Under the pieces are notes generated by a model. The model had not been told where the DNA came from, ran no database searches, and was given only the letters and a program-made list of their open reading frames with translations. A stretch of DNA of 64,000 bases from Leptospira koniambonensis (GTDB taxonomy: Bacteria; Spirochaetota; Leptospiria; Leptospirales; Leptospiraceae): positions 1,178,001-1,242,000 of the forward strand of contig NZ_RQFY01000004.1 in assembly GCF_004769555.1 (NCBI RefSeq), given 5' to 3'. Numbering within the stretch: position 1 is the first letter of the stretch; each line of letters begins with the position of its first letter. A program made the position numbers and the translations under genes. This document shows positions 20,261-29,264 of the stretch, piece by piece.

Positions 20261-21157
20261 ATGTCGGAACCGCTTTGGAGAACCCACCCTTTAGCCTGGA
20301 AGGCATCGGGAGCTTTCTTTGAATGGAAAAAAAGGAAACTATTCTATCGGATAGGTGGAGAAGGAGAAGCTCTTCTTCTTTTACATGGATTTCCCACTTC
20401 TTCCTGGGATTGGAAGGACGTATGGGAAACTCTTACGCATCAGTACAAAGTCCTGACCTTAGATTATCTGGGTTTCGGCTTTTCTGAAAAACCTAAAGAC
20501 GGACATTATTCTATTTTTGAATACGCTGACCAGGCAGAGTTCTTCCTACAAGAGCAAGGCATCAAAAAGGTACATATTCTTGCTCACGATCTGGGAGATA
20601 CCGTCGCACAAGAATTGGTCGCAAGATTTAGGGAGAAGTTATCTGGGCAGAGGATCGGCGGACCCGACTTGGAGTCTGTATTCTTTCTAAATGGTGGAAT
20701 TTTTCCGGAAACTCATAGACCTAGAGCAGTTCAGAAATTATTAAACGGACCCTTGGGATTTTTATTCTCTCGTTTAGTGAACAAAACTTCCTTTCAAAAA
20801 AGTTTTTCAGAAGTTTTCGGACCGAATACAAAACCTCCTCAAGAGGAGTTGGATGGTTTTTGGGAATGTGTGAACAACGGAGGGGGGAAGTTGATCTATC
20901 ACAAGTTGATAAGATACATGAGAGAAAGAAAAATTTTCAGAGATAGATGGGTGGGATCCATACTCGACTGTCCAATTCCTTATGCATTGGCAGATGGTCT
21001 GGATGATCCAGTCAGCGGCAAACATGTGGTGGATCGATTGAGAGAGATGAGACCGGATGCGAAAGTTTACGAACTCCCAGGTATAGGACATTATCCTCAG
21101 ACAGAAGCTGCAGACCAGGTTTTGAAAGCGTACTCAAACTTCAGATCTAAACTTTGA
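20261..21157 (+). CDS. MEST-like alpha/beta hydrolase with Asp nucleophile
   Basis: A 298-residue alpha/beta hydrolase. I place the start at ATG 20261 because GGAGGAG sits just upstream (20251-20257), although the frame is open to a TTG at 20240. The oxyanion loop is HGFPTSS (about 42-48). The nucleophile elbow reads AHDLGD with Asp110 where serine hydrolases have Ser, as in haloalkane dehalogenases and epoxide hydrolases. NGGIFPETHRP, VFGP, RWVG and GHYPQ strongly recall the vertebrate MEST/PEG1 family. His277 is the likely base. Substrate unknown. Confidence 0.85.
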   Translation: MSEPLWRTHPLAWKASGAFFEWKKRKLFYRIGGEGEALLLLHGFPTSSWDWKDVWETLTHQYKVLTLDYLGFGFSEKPKDGHYSIFEYADQAEFFLQEQGIKKVHILAHDLGDTVAQELVARFREKLSGQRIGGPDLESVFFLNGGIFPETHRPRAVQKLLNGPLGFLFSRLVNKTSFQKSFSEVFGPNTKPPQEELDGFWECVNNGGGKLIYHKLIRYMRERKIFRDRWVGSILDCPIPYALADGLDDPVSGKHVVDRLREMRPDAKVYELPGIGHYPQTEAADQVLKAYSNFRSKL

Positions 21158-21241
21158 TATTTCTCAGATAGTTTGGTGACCGGATTTATTTCCTTGAAAA
21201 AAGGAAGAAACCTGCCAGACTGTAAGAAAGCGAAAGATTAG

Positions 21242-22063
21242 ATGGGTAAGGTTGCATACAATAATCCGCGTTTTTTTGATTTTGTATACGACGACTTTTT
21301 ATGCGCGGCGGTGGACTCTCATGTCGCGCAATCTGGAGTTCTATTCCACTCTTTAACCAAAGAAAGCGTTTGGGAACTTTTCGAGATCACTGGAGTTCTG
21401 GCTGAACTTAAAAAAAGAGGATACGATTCCTTTGAGCTGGATCTTTCCGGAAGTGATGATACCTACCAAAAATTAATTCTCACTTACCAGAACGAAATTT
21501 TAGTACATCTACGTTTGAGCATCCAAGAATATAGGATCCGTCTCAACGATTACTTCTTCAAAGAAAAATATCTGGTTGTGAATTGGCTCCAGACACGTCA
21601 TCCGAAACAGGAAGGAAGAGATTCTGCTCGTTTATATCCGGGCCAAGATGTTCCTGGTCTTGGGATTTTTACTGAGATGGCTGACCTGATCGGGTTTCTG
21701 ATCATTTCACTCAGATTGAATGGAGCTGTGATACGTCCTGAATATTTTCATGATGCAGTACTCTTCTCCCGTAAATTCCATTTTTTAGAAGCGGACTCCA
21801 AGGCTCTTTATCAGTCTTTGAGAACTACATTCCCGAAACATTCTATCCGAGCTATCTCTACATTATTGCAGCATGGAAAGATCGTAGATGCAAAACGTGG
21901 AGTGATAGAATGGAAACCTATAGAGATGATTTTCTTTTTAGAAAAATCCCTGAACTTCTTCGTATTCAATCGTAAGTTTGAGAAGAAGGTTTCAAAATTC
22001 CGTTCTACTTATAAACTCTCTCTGGTCGAAGGTGCAGAGGCAGAATTAGGACTAAATACTTAG
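21242..22063 (+). CDS. Conserved-looking protein of unknown function
   Basis: A 273-residue soluble protein without signal peptide or clear membrane helix. No domain was recognised; short features are RLYPGQDVPGLG near residue 130 and a Lys/Arg-rich C-terminal segment. It lies 84 bases after the hydrolase gene and 117 bases before the PilZ gene, in the same direction. The neighbours hint at an envelope or signalling role, but this is only context. Confidence 0.7.
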   Translation: MGKVAYNNPRFFDFVYDDFLCAAVDSHVAQSGVLFHSLTKESVWELFEITGVLAELKKRGYDSFELDLSGSDDTYQKLILTYQNEILVHLRLSIQEYRIRLNDYFFKEKYLVVNWLQTRHPKQEGRDSARLYPGQDVPGLGIFTEMADLIGFLIISLRLNGAVIRPEYFHDAVLFSRKFHFLEADSKALYQSLRTTFPKHSIRAISTLLQHGKIVDAKRGVIEWKPIEMIFFLEKSLNFFVFNRKFEKKVSKFRSTYKLSLVEGAEAELGLNT

Positions 22064-22180
22064 CACTATTTTGAACGAGTGTTACGCGATTATTTTTCGT
22101 AAGAAAACCGTTTTCTTCTCCCGTCTTATCCAATTATAATATAGGTTTGGCCATTATTCTAATATCCGGAGGGTCCTCGG

Positions 22181-22537
22181 ATGGAGAAAAGAAAACAGGT
22201 AAGGGTGGTCCCTTTCCCTAAACAACCAGTTCAACTCCAATTGATGGGAAATGGTTTTTTAGACATTCTCGTGGCCCAGGACGTTAGCGAGGGAGGGATA
22301 GCAGTTCGTGTTCCTCATAGATTTGATGGATGCGATATTCATTCCAGTGTGGAAATCGTGGTTTCTCTGCCAGGATACAAACCATTTAAAGCATTAGGTA
22401 AGATCAAACACTTGAGCGCTTCCAAGGAAGCACAGGGCCTTTTCGGGCTCCAATTCACTCAAATCGACGTAAAAGGTAAGGGATTTCTCCTCGATTATGT
22501 CAAAAAACTGACTTCTCTCCGCAGAATGGCAGGATAA
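22181..22537 (+). CDS. PilZ-domain protein
   Basis: A 118-residue single PilZ domain. The N-terminal RKQVRV matches the RxxxR c-di-GMP contact and DVSEGGIAV matches the D/NxSxxG motif, so c-di-GMP binding is likely. There is no output domain, so it presumably acts by binding a partner. The ATG at 22181 is preceded by GGAGGG with eight bases of spacing. The next gene downstream is the OlsB-like acyltransferase. Confidence 0.88.
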   Translation: MEKRKQVRVVPFPKQPVQLQLMGNGFLDILVAQDVSEGGIAVRVPHRFDGCDIHSSVEIVVSLPGYKPFKALGKIKHLSASKEAQGLFGLQFTQIDVKGKGFLLDYVKKLTSLRRMAG

Positions 22538-22637
22538 TCGGCCAGGACAGTCATCGGAATTTCTTTCCAGCGTAATCCGACTGTAACCATTTAGGATGAT
22601 ACATAGAAGCATCCTAACAAGGAAAAGAAGGACGACA

Positions 22638-23417
22638 ATGGGATCAGGCACAGTCCAAAAAAAGCAAAAATTAGAACGCAAGCTTGAAGTAAGGATCGCA
22701 GAGAACCAACTCGAGATCGAAAGAACTTTAGCTCTTCGTTATGACGTATTCAATCTAGAGCTTGGAGAAGGTTTACCTCAATCCGCAGCTACACGTAAAG
22801 ACAGAGATGAATACGATTTATTTTGCGATCACCTTATCGTAGTAGATAAGAACAGAAATGATATGATCGTCGGAACTTATCGTATCCTACGCAGAAGTGT
22901 CGCTAAGGCAAATCTAGGATTTTACTCAGATAACGAATTCGATATTACTAAAATTTACGAATTAGAAAGAGAACCTGCAGAGATCGGACGCAGTTGCGTT
23001 CATCCTGAATACAGAGATGGATCCGTAATCTCTCTTCTTTGGGGCGGACTCGCTCAATACATGAAGAAGAACAATATCGGATACCTTTTCGGTTGTGGTT
23101 CCGTTCACAGCACTGACGCTCTATCTGCAAACGAAGTTTACGCGTTTTTGAAAGATAAACAAGCTCTTGCTGGAGAAGCTTTCGACGTTAAACCTCTTCC
23201 TGGATTCGAGATGCCAGGTTTCGATCAGAACTATTCTCCAGAAGACATCAAAGAAGTTTCTAAAAGAATCCCTGCATTGATCAAAGGGTATATTAGAGCC
23301 GGATCAACAATCTGCGGAATTCCAGCATTGGACGCAGTTTTCAAGACTACCGACTTCTTCATTATCTTCGATATCAAAGACATCGAAGCAAGATACAGCA
23401 AACATTACTTAGAGTAG
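22638..23417 (+). CDS. OlsB-like GNAT acyltransferase
   Basis: A 259-residue N-acyltransferase of the Acetyltransf_5 (OlsB/hemolysin-like) group, which moves acyl chains from acyl-ACP to an amine, for example in ornithine lipid synthesis. Visible signatures are [14 protein letters not shown] (near residue 32), [22 protein letters not shown] and [14 protein letters not shown]. The start at ATG 22638 is supported by GAAGGA just upstream; the frame extends to 22596 but the extra residues look spurious. No OlsA-type partner is adjacent. A strong terminator follows. Confidence 0.85.
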   Translation: MGSGTVQKKQKLERKLEVRIAENQLEIERTLALRYDVFNLELGEGLPQSAATRKDRDEYDLFCDHLIVVDKNRNDMIVGTYRILRRSVAKANLGFYSDNEFDITKIYELEREPAEIGRSCVHPEYRDGSVISLLWGGLAQYMKKNNIGYLFGCGSVHSTDALSANEVYAFLKDKQALAGEAFDVKPLPGFEMPGFDQNYSPEDIKEVSKRIPALIKGYIRAGSTICGIPALDAVFKTTDFFIIFDIKDIEARYSKHYLE

Positions 23418-23448
23418 AACTAAGACTTTCTTAAGTTTTCTCGTAAGG

Positions 23449-23474
23449 ACGGGTCTCATCAGAGGCCCGTTTTT
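23449..23474 (+). terminator. Rho-independent terminator after the OlsB-like gene
   Basis: A nine-pair stem ACGGGTCTC / GAGGCCCGT (one G-T pair) with loop ATCA is followed by TTTTTG, 31 bases past the stop codon. This is a convincing intrinsic terminator ending the run that begins upstream. Confidence 0.85.
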
Positions 23475-23592
23475 GTTTTTAGCCCCTTTGCAGCGCCTAA
23501 ATATTGGCCGATACACCTTGACCGTTTGGGCTTCTCCTTTTTTTCTATACTAAATTCATTTTAAATAAGCGAAAACCCAGTTTGGGTGCCTC

Positions 23593-24687
23593 ATGAATCA
23601 AATCGATTTCCAACATCCCTCTTTTAAGGACCAGATCCGCTTTTATACTCTCGTATTTCTGTCCTTTTTGACCATGAGCGTCGGCTATTATTTAGGGATT
23701 TCTTCTTATATACTTGGCTGGTTCGCATTCTGTATCTCAGCGTTTTCAGTGGCCGGTAACGACGCAGTCCAAACTGTTGGAACATTTATAGAAAGTAAAA
23801 AGTCTGTACATTGGTTCCCAAAACTTGCCGCATTAGGTGGACTTCTTGCTTTAGTGTTCGGATATGCTTGGTGGTCTGGAAGCGGAGAAGTTCATTTTCA
23901 TAGGTTGGATAATTTTACTCCTCCTGCAGAATATAATTTTTTGCAGCTGATTGCGCCCATCATTTTAGTCATCATCACTCGGATGAAATCTCCGATCTCT
24001 ACTACATTTTTGATCCTGGGATTATTCGGCGGGCAGAATATAGAGAAGATGCTGACCAAATCCTTTTTAGGATACATGATCGCATTTATCACTGCGTTAG
24101 TAGTTTGGGGAATTTTAGTAAAAGTTGATCCGAAAGAATATTATGACGATCATATGCCCGATCCAAGAACGGAAAGAAAATGGGCGATCTTACAATGGTT
24201 CTCCACTTTGTTTTTATGGGCGGCTTGGCTTGCACAAGACGCTGCCAATATAGTTGTATATCTTCCTAGACAATTGAATTGGATGGAACTTGCTAGCGCT
24301 GTTTCTATTTTGATAGGAGCTCTTGGTATCATATTATATACAAACGGTGGAACGATCCAAGAGATAGTTACGGAGAAGTCCGACATCCAATGGTCCAAGG
24401 CTGCCACTATCGTAGACTTAGTATATGCTAGTATTTTAATATTATTTCAGAAGATCAGTAATATGCCTATGTCCACCACCTGGGTTTTCTTGGGCATGCT
24501 TGCTGGAAGAGAGATCGTGCTAAATTTCCTTACCTACAGGGACGCTCCTTATTTGGAGACATTCCGCAAAGTAGGTAAGGATGTACTTCTTGCATCTATA
24601 GGAATTGCAGTGAGTATTTTTATCTTCTTACTTGCTTCTCAGTTTTATCCTGAGAAGACTTCTTTTATTCCTAAATTTCTAAAATAA
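23593..24687 (+). CDS. PiT-family-like inorganic phosphate transporter
   Basis: A 364-residue polytopic membrane protein with about ten helices. AGNDAVQTVGTF (near residue 55) and MPMSTTWVFLGMLAGRE (near 295) match the duplicated GANDxxNA and PxSTT signatures of PiT transporters, and IISPIST-like KSPISTTF lies near 133. It likely moves phosphate, or possibly sulfate, with a cation. The second GANDxxN copy is degenerate, so it may be a divergent member. No PhoU-like gene is beside it. Confidence 0.78.
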   Translation: MNQIDFQHPSFKDQIRFYTLVFLSFLTMSVGYYLGISSYILGWFAFCISAFSVAGNDAVQTVGTFIESKKSVHWFPKLAALGGLLALVFGYAWWSGSGEVHFHRLDNFTPPAEYNFLQLIAPIILVIITRMKSPISTTFLILGLFGGQNIEKMLTKSFLGYMIAFITALVVWGILVKVDPKEYYDDHMPDPRTERKWAILQWFSTLFLWAAWLAQDAANIVVYLPRQLNWMELASAVSILIGALGIILYTNGGTIQEIVTEKSDIQWSKAATIVDLVYASILILFQKISNMPMSTTWVFLGMLAGREIVLNFLTYRDAPYLETFRKVGKDVLLASIGIAVSIFIFLLASQFYPEKTSFIPKFLK

Positions 24688-24697
24688 TCTTAAGATT

Positions 24698-26440
24698 CTA
24701 TACGGCATTCTCTATTCTATAGATACATGCTTTAGAAATTGCAGTACTATCGATTACAAACGCTCTGCAATCTTTTGACCAACGATCAAATTGGTTGGTT
24801 TGTTTCAGTTTTGCAACGGCTTTCTCATACAACATACTACATAGATATCTCGAAGTGATGATCATTAGATTTTCAGCGACTCTTTCTTTAGCTTGATCAT
24901 CTTCGATTGATTTAAATTTCGAAATTGCGTCTTCAAATATTTGGGCTTGTTCATTTAGATATTTAGAAGGTGATTTTACATCTGCTTTGATCGATTCCAA
25001 ATATTTTTTGAAATTTCCTTCTCCACTCATTCCAGCTACAATCGCGCCGACAGCAATTCGAACATGGATCTGGCTTGTTCCTTCGTAGATCGTATTGATC
25101 CGGGAGTCGCGAAATATTCTGGCTACATCGTAATCTTCTGTATAACCGGCTCCACCATGGATTTGGATGGCGAGGCCTGCGCATTTATGTCCTTCTTCTG
25201 AACAATAGTATTTAGAGATAGGTGTAAGAACGGTGGCGAGATTTCCCCATTTTTTGACTCTTTCGTCTTTGCGGATCTCTCTATCTTCTTTATTTGCTTT
25301 TTCCAAACGGATCTGATGGTGCTGATACATATCCACAACACGAGCAGTTTCGAATGTGAGAAGTCTCATCGCGTTAACTTCTCTTTGGATTTTATGAAGC
25401 ATTTCTGCAACTGCTGGAATTTCTCCGATGGCCTTTCCAAACTGTTGTCTTTCTTCCGCATACTTTTGAGATTCATAATATGCTCCGGCAGCACTTCCTG
25501 GGCCGCAAGCAGCACTTCCGAGTCTCATAAAGTTTGTCATCCCAGTAGTGTATCTGGTGAGACCAAGTCCTTCTTGTCCTAAAAGTTCGCCATGGCTGTT
25601 TTCATATACGATCTCACAAGTCGGAGATGCATGAATTCCCATTTTGGTTTCGATTCCTGCAACAGTTACATCTTCACTTTTTACTAGGAATACGGATAAG
25701 CCTCTAGCTCCTCCATTCCCTGTTCTTGCAAGAGTTAATAAGCTAGATGGATAGGGCCCTAATCCGCAACCTTGGGATATAAAACGTTTTGTTCCGTTTA
25801 GACGGTAAGACCCATCTTCCATTTTTACTGCAGTCGTTCTGACGTTATTTAGATCGGATCCGAAATCTGGTTCAGTAAGTGACATCGCAAAAAGAGTTTC
25901 GCCAGTTGCTGCTTTCGCTGCAAAATTTTCTATTTGTTCTTCTGTTCCGTATCTAGAAACAATCTGTGCTAGATTTAGTAGAGCAACTGTCATACAAAAA
26001 GAAACATCCGCTCTTGCCATAACCATTCCGTAAAATGCACTAATGGTTCCTGGCAGTCCTAGTCCTCCCGCTTCTCTTGAAATAGAGAAGGGCATAAGTC
26101 CAGTATCTCGGAATTTTTCGTAGACTGATGTTGTTTCATCCGGAAAGATCACTTTTCCATTTTCATAGCGTAAATGTTTTTTATCCATCACGCTAGAAAG
26201 TTGAGAAACATCCTTTCCGAAAAATTCACCCAAGGATTCAAGACTTGATCTGTATAATTCTACAGCTTCTTCGACGCTAGAAGGAGCCATTTCGTATCTT
26301 GGATTATTTGTTTTCTTATAAAGTTCGTGTTCGAAAAATTCTTCGCCCTCAGTTGATTTTACGATCGAGGCCCAATCAATCAAATGTTCGAAAATTAGTT
26401 TTAGATCTTCATCGTCTGTAAAATAATTATTAGCTATCAT
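24698..26440 (-). CDS. Acyl-CoA dehydrogenase
   Basis: A 580-residue FAD enzyme for the first step of beta-oxidation. The flavin/substrate motif SLTEPDFGSD is at 187-196 and the catalytic base is Glu453 in IYEGTSQI, with RIFRDSRI just before. The C-terminal extension of about 110 residues past the usual 390-residue core resembles the longer bacterial dehydrogenases acting on long chains. It follows the dienoyl-CoA reductase gene by 12 bases, so the two form an operon read leftwards from the operator region at 28517-28571. Confidence 0.92.
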   Translation of the reverse strand: MIANNYFTDDEDLKLIFEHLIDWASIVKSTEGEEFFEHELYKKTNNPRYEMAPSSVEEAVELYRSSLESLGEFFGKDVSQLSSVMDKKHLRYENGKVIFPDETTSVYEKFRDTGLMPFSISREAGGLGLPGTISAFYGMVMARADVSFCMTVALLNLAQIVSRYGTEEQIENFAAKAATGETLFAMSLTEPDFGSDLNNVRTTAVKMEDGSYRLNGTKRFISQGCGLGPYPSSLLTLARTGNGGARGLSVFLVKSEDVTVAGIETKMGIHASPTCEIVYENSHGELLGQEGLGLTRYTTGMTNFMRLGSAACGPGSAAGAYYESQKYAEERQQFGKAIGEIPAVAEMLHKIQREVNAMRLLTFETARVVDMYQHHQIRLEKANKEDREIRKDERVKKWGNLATVLTPISKYYCSEEGHKCAGLAIQIHGGAGYTEDYDVARIFRDSRINTIYEGTSQIHVRIAVGAIVAGMSGEGNFKKYLESIKADVKSPSKYLNEQAQIFEDAISKFKSIEDDQAKERVAENLMIITSRYLCSMLYEKAVAKLKQTNQFDRWSKDCRAFVIDSTAISKACIYRIENAV

Positions 26441-26452
26441 ATATTCCCTTAT

Positions 26453-28477
26453 TTATGCGTTCGCAGTAATTTTGTCTTCTTTTCCGATACTATAAGCCGC
26501 GTTCAATCCTTCTAAAAAGGCTCTCTCTGCGTCAATTCCTTTGGAGTCCTTTGCTCCTCCGATAATGAATATCTGCTTTTGTGGGTGTAAAGATTTGTAT
26601 GTTTCATAAAGAGAATATTCTCTTTCCTGTCCCACACAAAGAACCAATGAATCGCATGGATAAAGAACCTCTTCTCCATTTTTCAAAGTTATCTTTAAGC
26701 CTTCTTTAGTGATTTCTTTATAGTTGAGTCCCTGGAAGAATTCTACTCCGGATGCTTCTAATTCTTGTTTGAGAGCCCAGAAAGTAGTAGGTCCCAAGCC
26801 GGCACCATGTTTTCCACTTCTTCTAAAAATCGCAACATCTCTTTCTGATTTATGAGGCTGGATAACAGTGTTCGTATACGAATCGATATTATATTTTTTT
26901 GAATAAGATTCTAGATTTGGATCGTTTTCTTCGGTCAGTTTATGAGCCACATCAACGCCGATCCCTCCTCCGCCGATCACAGCCACTTTTTTTCCTGCTT
27001 TAAATTTCCCAGTCAGATAATCCGTATAATTTCCGGCAGGAAGATTATCAATGCCAGGTAGTGTGAATTCTCTGGGTTTAACACCTGTTGCAAATATGAT
27101 CGCATCCGGATCTAATTCTTCAAGTAAGTTTAGATCACAATTTGTATTTAAACGAATGTCAACTCCAAGCGCTGGAAGTTCGTTTTTAAAATAACGGATC
27201 GTCTCTTTAAATTCAGATTTGCCTGGAATATTCGAAGCAAGCTGGAACTGTCCACCTAACTGATCCGCTTTTTCGAGTAATATAACTTCGTGGCCCAAAG
27301 ATGCACTTGCTCTTGCTGCTTCCAAACCTCCTGGTCCAGATCCGATCACCACAACTTTTTGAGGTTTCACATTGGAATCAATTTTGTATTCCAATTCATT
27401 TACAGCTTGAGGGTTCACTAGACAGGAAACTGATTTATCTATAAAAGCATGATCTAAGCAAGATTGGTTACATGCAATACATGTATTGATCCGATTTGAC
27501 ATACCTGTTTGGATTTTCTTAACGATAAATGCATCTGCAAGAAATGGCCTCGCCATAGAAATTATATCAGCCTGATCCGTATCAAAAATTCTTTGTACTG
27601 TGCTCGGATCATTCACTCGGTTTGATGCGATGATAGGAATGCCTGGAGTTTTTTCTTTGATCTTGCCTGCAATATTTGCCCAAGCTCCTCTTGGAACTAA
27701 TTGGCTTATAGTTGGGATCCTTGATTCATGCCATCCAATCCCTATATTCAAAGCAGACACACCTTCTTGTTTTAGTGTCTGAGCTAGATCACATACTTCT
27801 TCGAAAGTTGGATTACCTGGGATCAAATCTATTCCTGACATTCTAAAAATAATCGGGAAACCTTCCGGAAGATTTTTTACGACTGCTCGAAGAACTTCGA
27901 CAGCCATATTCATTCTTCTTTTGTGATCTCCTCCAAAATGATCATCTCTATGATTTGTTACAGGAGAGAAGAACTGGTTAATAAGATAACCTTCGCTTCC
28001 CATAATTTCTACTGCTCCAAATCCTGTTTCTTTTGCGAGCTTTGCCGCGATCCCGAAATCTTCTGCAGTTTTCCAACATTCTTCTTCTGTGAGAGCTCTA
28101 GGAACATATCTATTGATTGGAGCGCGGAGCGCAGAAGGGCCTACGCAGTTTCTATCAAATGCATAACGCCCTGCATGAAAAAGTTGAGCGCACATAGTGC
28201 CGCTTCCATTCAGAAGATCATTCATCTTCTTTAGTTCGGATGCATGTTCTTCATTCTGTATATTAAAGAAGTGTTTAGATCCTCTTCCTTCTTCGTTTAC
28301 ACTTATTCCGCCGGTGACTATAAGGCCGACACCGCCTTCAAAACGTTTTCCATAAAATGCGGCCATTCTTTCTGCAGTTTCGGTTTTGCCCTCGAGCCCT
28401 AGGTGCATAGATCCCATTACAAACCGGTTTGGAAGTGTAAACTTTCCTATGTTTATGGGCTGAAATGCTTTTTCCAT
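26453..28477 (-). CDS. fadH: 2,4-dienoyl-CoA reductase (NADPH), FadH-like
   Basis: A 674-residue iron-sulfur flavoprotein that reduces 2,4-dienoyl-CoA from unsaturated fatty acids. The N-terminal TIM barrel binds FMN (LPNRFVMGSMH, then HAGRY at 101-105). Cys333, Cys336, Cys340 and Cys352 form the 4Fe-4S site. A FAD motif GSGPGG follows at 379-384 and a NADPH motif GGGGIG near 495. Length and order match E. coli FadH. It is the first gene of the two-gene operon and is divergent from the TetR regulator. Confidence 0.9.
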   Translation of the reverse strand: MEKAFQPINIGKFTLPNRFVMGSMHLGLEGKTETAERMAAFYGKRFEGGVGLIVTGGISVNEEGRGSKHFFNIQNEEHASELKKMNDLLNGSGTMCAQLFHAGRYAFDRNCVGPSALRAPINRYVPRALTEEECWKTAEDFGIAAKLAKETGFGAVEIMGSEGYLINQFFSPVTNHRDDHFGGDHKRRMNMAVEVLRAVVKNLPEGFPIIFRMSGIDLIPGNPTFEEVCDLAQTLKQEGVSALNIGIGWHESRIPTISQLVPRGAWANIAGKIKEKTPGIPIIASNRVNDPSTVQRIFDTDQADIISMARPFLADAFIVKKIQTGMSNRINTCIACNQSCLDHAFIDKSVSCLVNPQAVNELEYKIDSNVKPQKVVVIGSGPGGLEAARASASLGHEVILLEKADQLGGQFQLASNIPGKSEFKETIRYFKNELPALGVDIRLNTNCDLNLLEELDPDAIIFATGVKPREFTLPGIDNLPAGNYTDYLTGKFKAGKKVAVIGGGGIGVDVAHKLTEENDPNLESYSKKYNIDSYTNTVIQPHKSERDVAIFRRSGKHGAGLGPTTFWALKQELEASGVEFFQGLNYKEITKEGLKITLKNGEEVLYPCDSLVLCVGQEREYSLYETYKSLHPQKQIFIIGGAKDSKGIDAERAFLEGLNAAYSIGKEDKITANA

Positions 28478-28516
28478 GGTACAATTCTCCGCTGAATTAT
28501 GTATTGAAGCGATTAT

Positions 28517-28529
28517 TTACCAATGGTAA
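28517..28529. promoter_or_regulatory. Palindromic operator O1 (TetR-type)
   Basis: TTACCAATGGTAA is a perfect 6-1-6 palindrome 40 bases upstream of the leftward fadH start. Its twin at 28559-28571 differs only at the central base. It is the likely binding site of the divergent TetR regulator. Confidence 0.8.
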
Positions 28530-28558
28530 TATAAATGATCTAAGATTCAAGAGATAAA

Positions 28559-28571
28559 TTACCAGTGGTAA
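28559..28571. promoter_or_regulatory. Palindromic operator O2 (TetR-type)
   Basis: TTACCAGTGGTAA is the second perfect 6-1-6 palindrome. Its centre is 42 bases from the first, close to four helical turns, so both sites face the same side of the DNA. It lies 42 bases before the ATG of the TetR gene, which suggests autoregulation. Confidence 0.8.
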
Positions 28572-28613
28572 ATATGTTCTTGCAAAAAATTGGAAATACT
28601 AAGAATCGTTAGT

Positions 28614-29264
28614 ATGCCCGTAAATAAGAAACGCCGCCAACAACAGGGTCCTGGAAGGCCGTTTAAAAAAGATAAGATCACTGTCAGGGAAGATCTTATA
28701 TCAGCGGGCACCGAATTATTAAAGACAACTTCTCTCGAAGAAATCTCTTTGCGAAAAGTTGCATCTCTTGCAGGAGTGAGTCATGCGGCTTCATATCATC
28801 ATTTCGAAAACAAAAACGCTTTGCTTGCTGCAATCTCCGAAAGGGGATTTCAGAAATATTTTTCAGAATACCAAAAGGAACTCGAAAAAACGGAAAACGA
28901 TTTCTTAGGACGTTTTCGCGCTCTTGGTTGGACCTATATTCAGTTTATTCTGAACAACCAGCAGTTTGCGAGGATCATGTTCGGTGGCATTGATATCAAT
29001 TTACATCCCACTTTGTCGGCAGTCTCCAGAAGAACATACAGACAGTTACATGAAATTATACGCATGGGTCAAAGACTGGGAGCAATTAAGCCAGGACAAA
29101 CTCGCGAAAAGACTGTAGCTTCTTGGTCTATGATCCATGGAATCGCGATGCTCTTCTTAGAAGGTCGGATAAAACCTCAAAAGGACAAAGAGGACATGAA
29201 AAAATTTATCTTGTCCGTAATAGAGTGCGCTTACACAGGAATGACATTGCCCTTAAGCAGATAG
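28614..29264 (+). CDS. TetR-family repressor of the adjacent fatty-acid genes
   Basis: A 216-residue regulator. The N-terminal helix-turn-helix is clear (SLRKVASLAGVSHAASYHHF, about residues 43-62) after a basic arm (KKRRQQQGPGRPFKKDK). The C-terminal half is the ligand pocket/dimer domain. I prefer ATG 28614; the frame also opens at a TTG at 28590. The two palindromes upstream and the divergent acyl-CoA dehydrogenase/FadH operon suggest it senses an acyl-CoA, like FadR/PsrA-type TetR proteins. Its 3' end overlaps the convergent monooxygenase gene by 12 bases. Confidence 0.88.
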   Translation: MPVNKKRRQQQGPGRPFKKDKITVREDLISAGTELLKTTSLEEISLRKVASLAGVSHAASYHHFENKNALLAAISERGFQKYFSEYQKELEKTENDFLGRFRALGWTYIQFILNNQQFARIMFGGIDINLHPTLSAVSRRTYRQLHEIIRMGQRLGAIKPGQTREKTVASWSMIHGIAMLFLEGRIKPQKDKEDMKKFILSVIECAYTGMTLPLSR

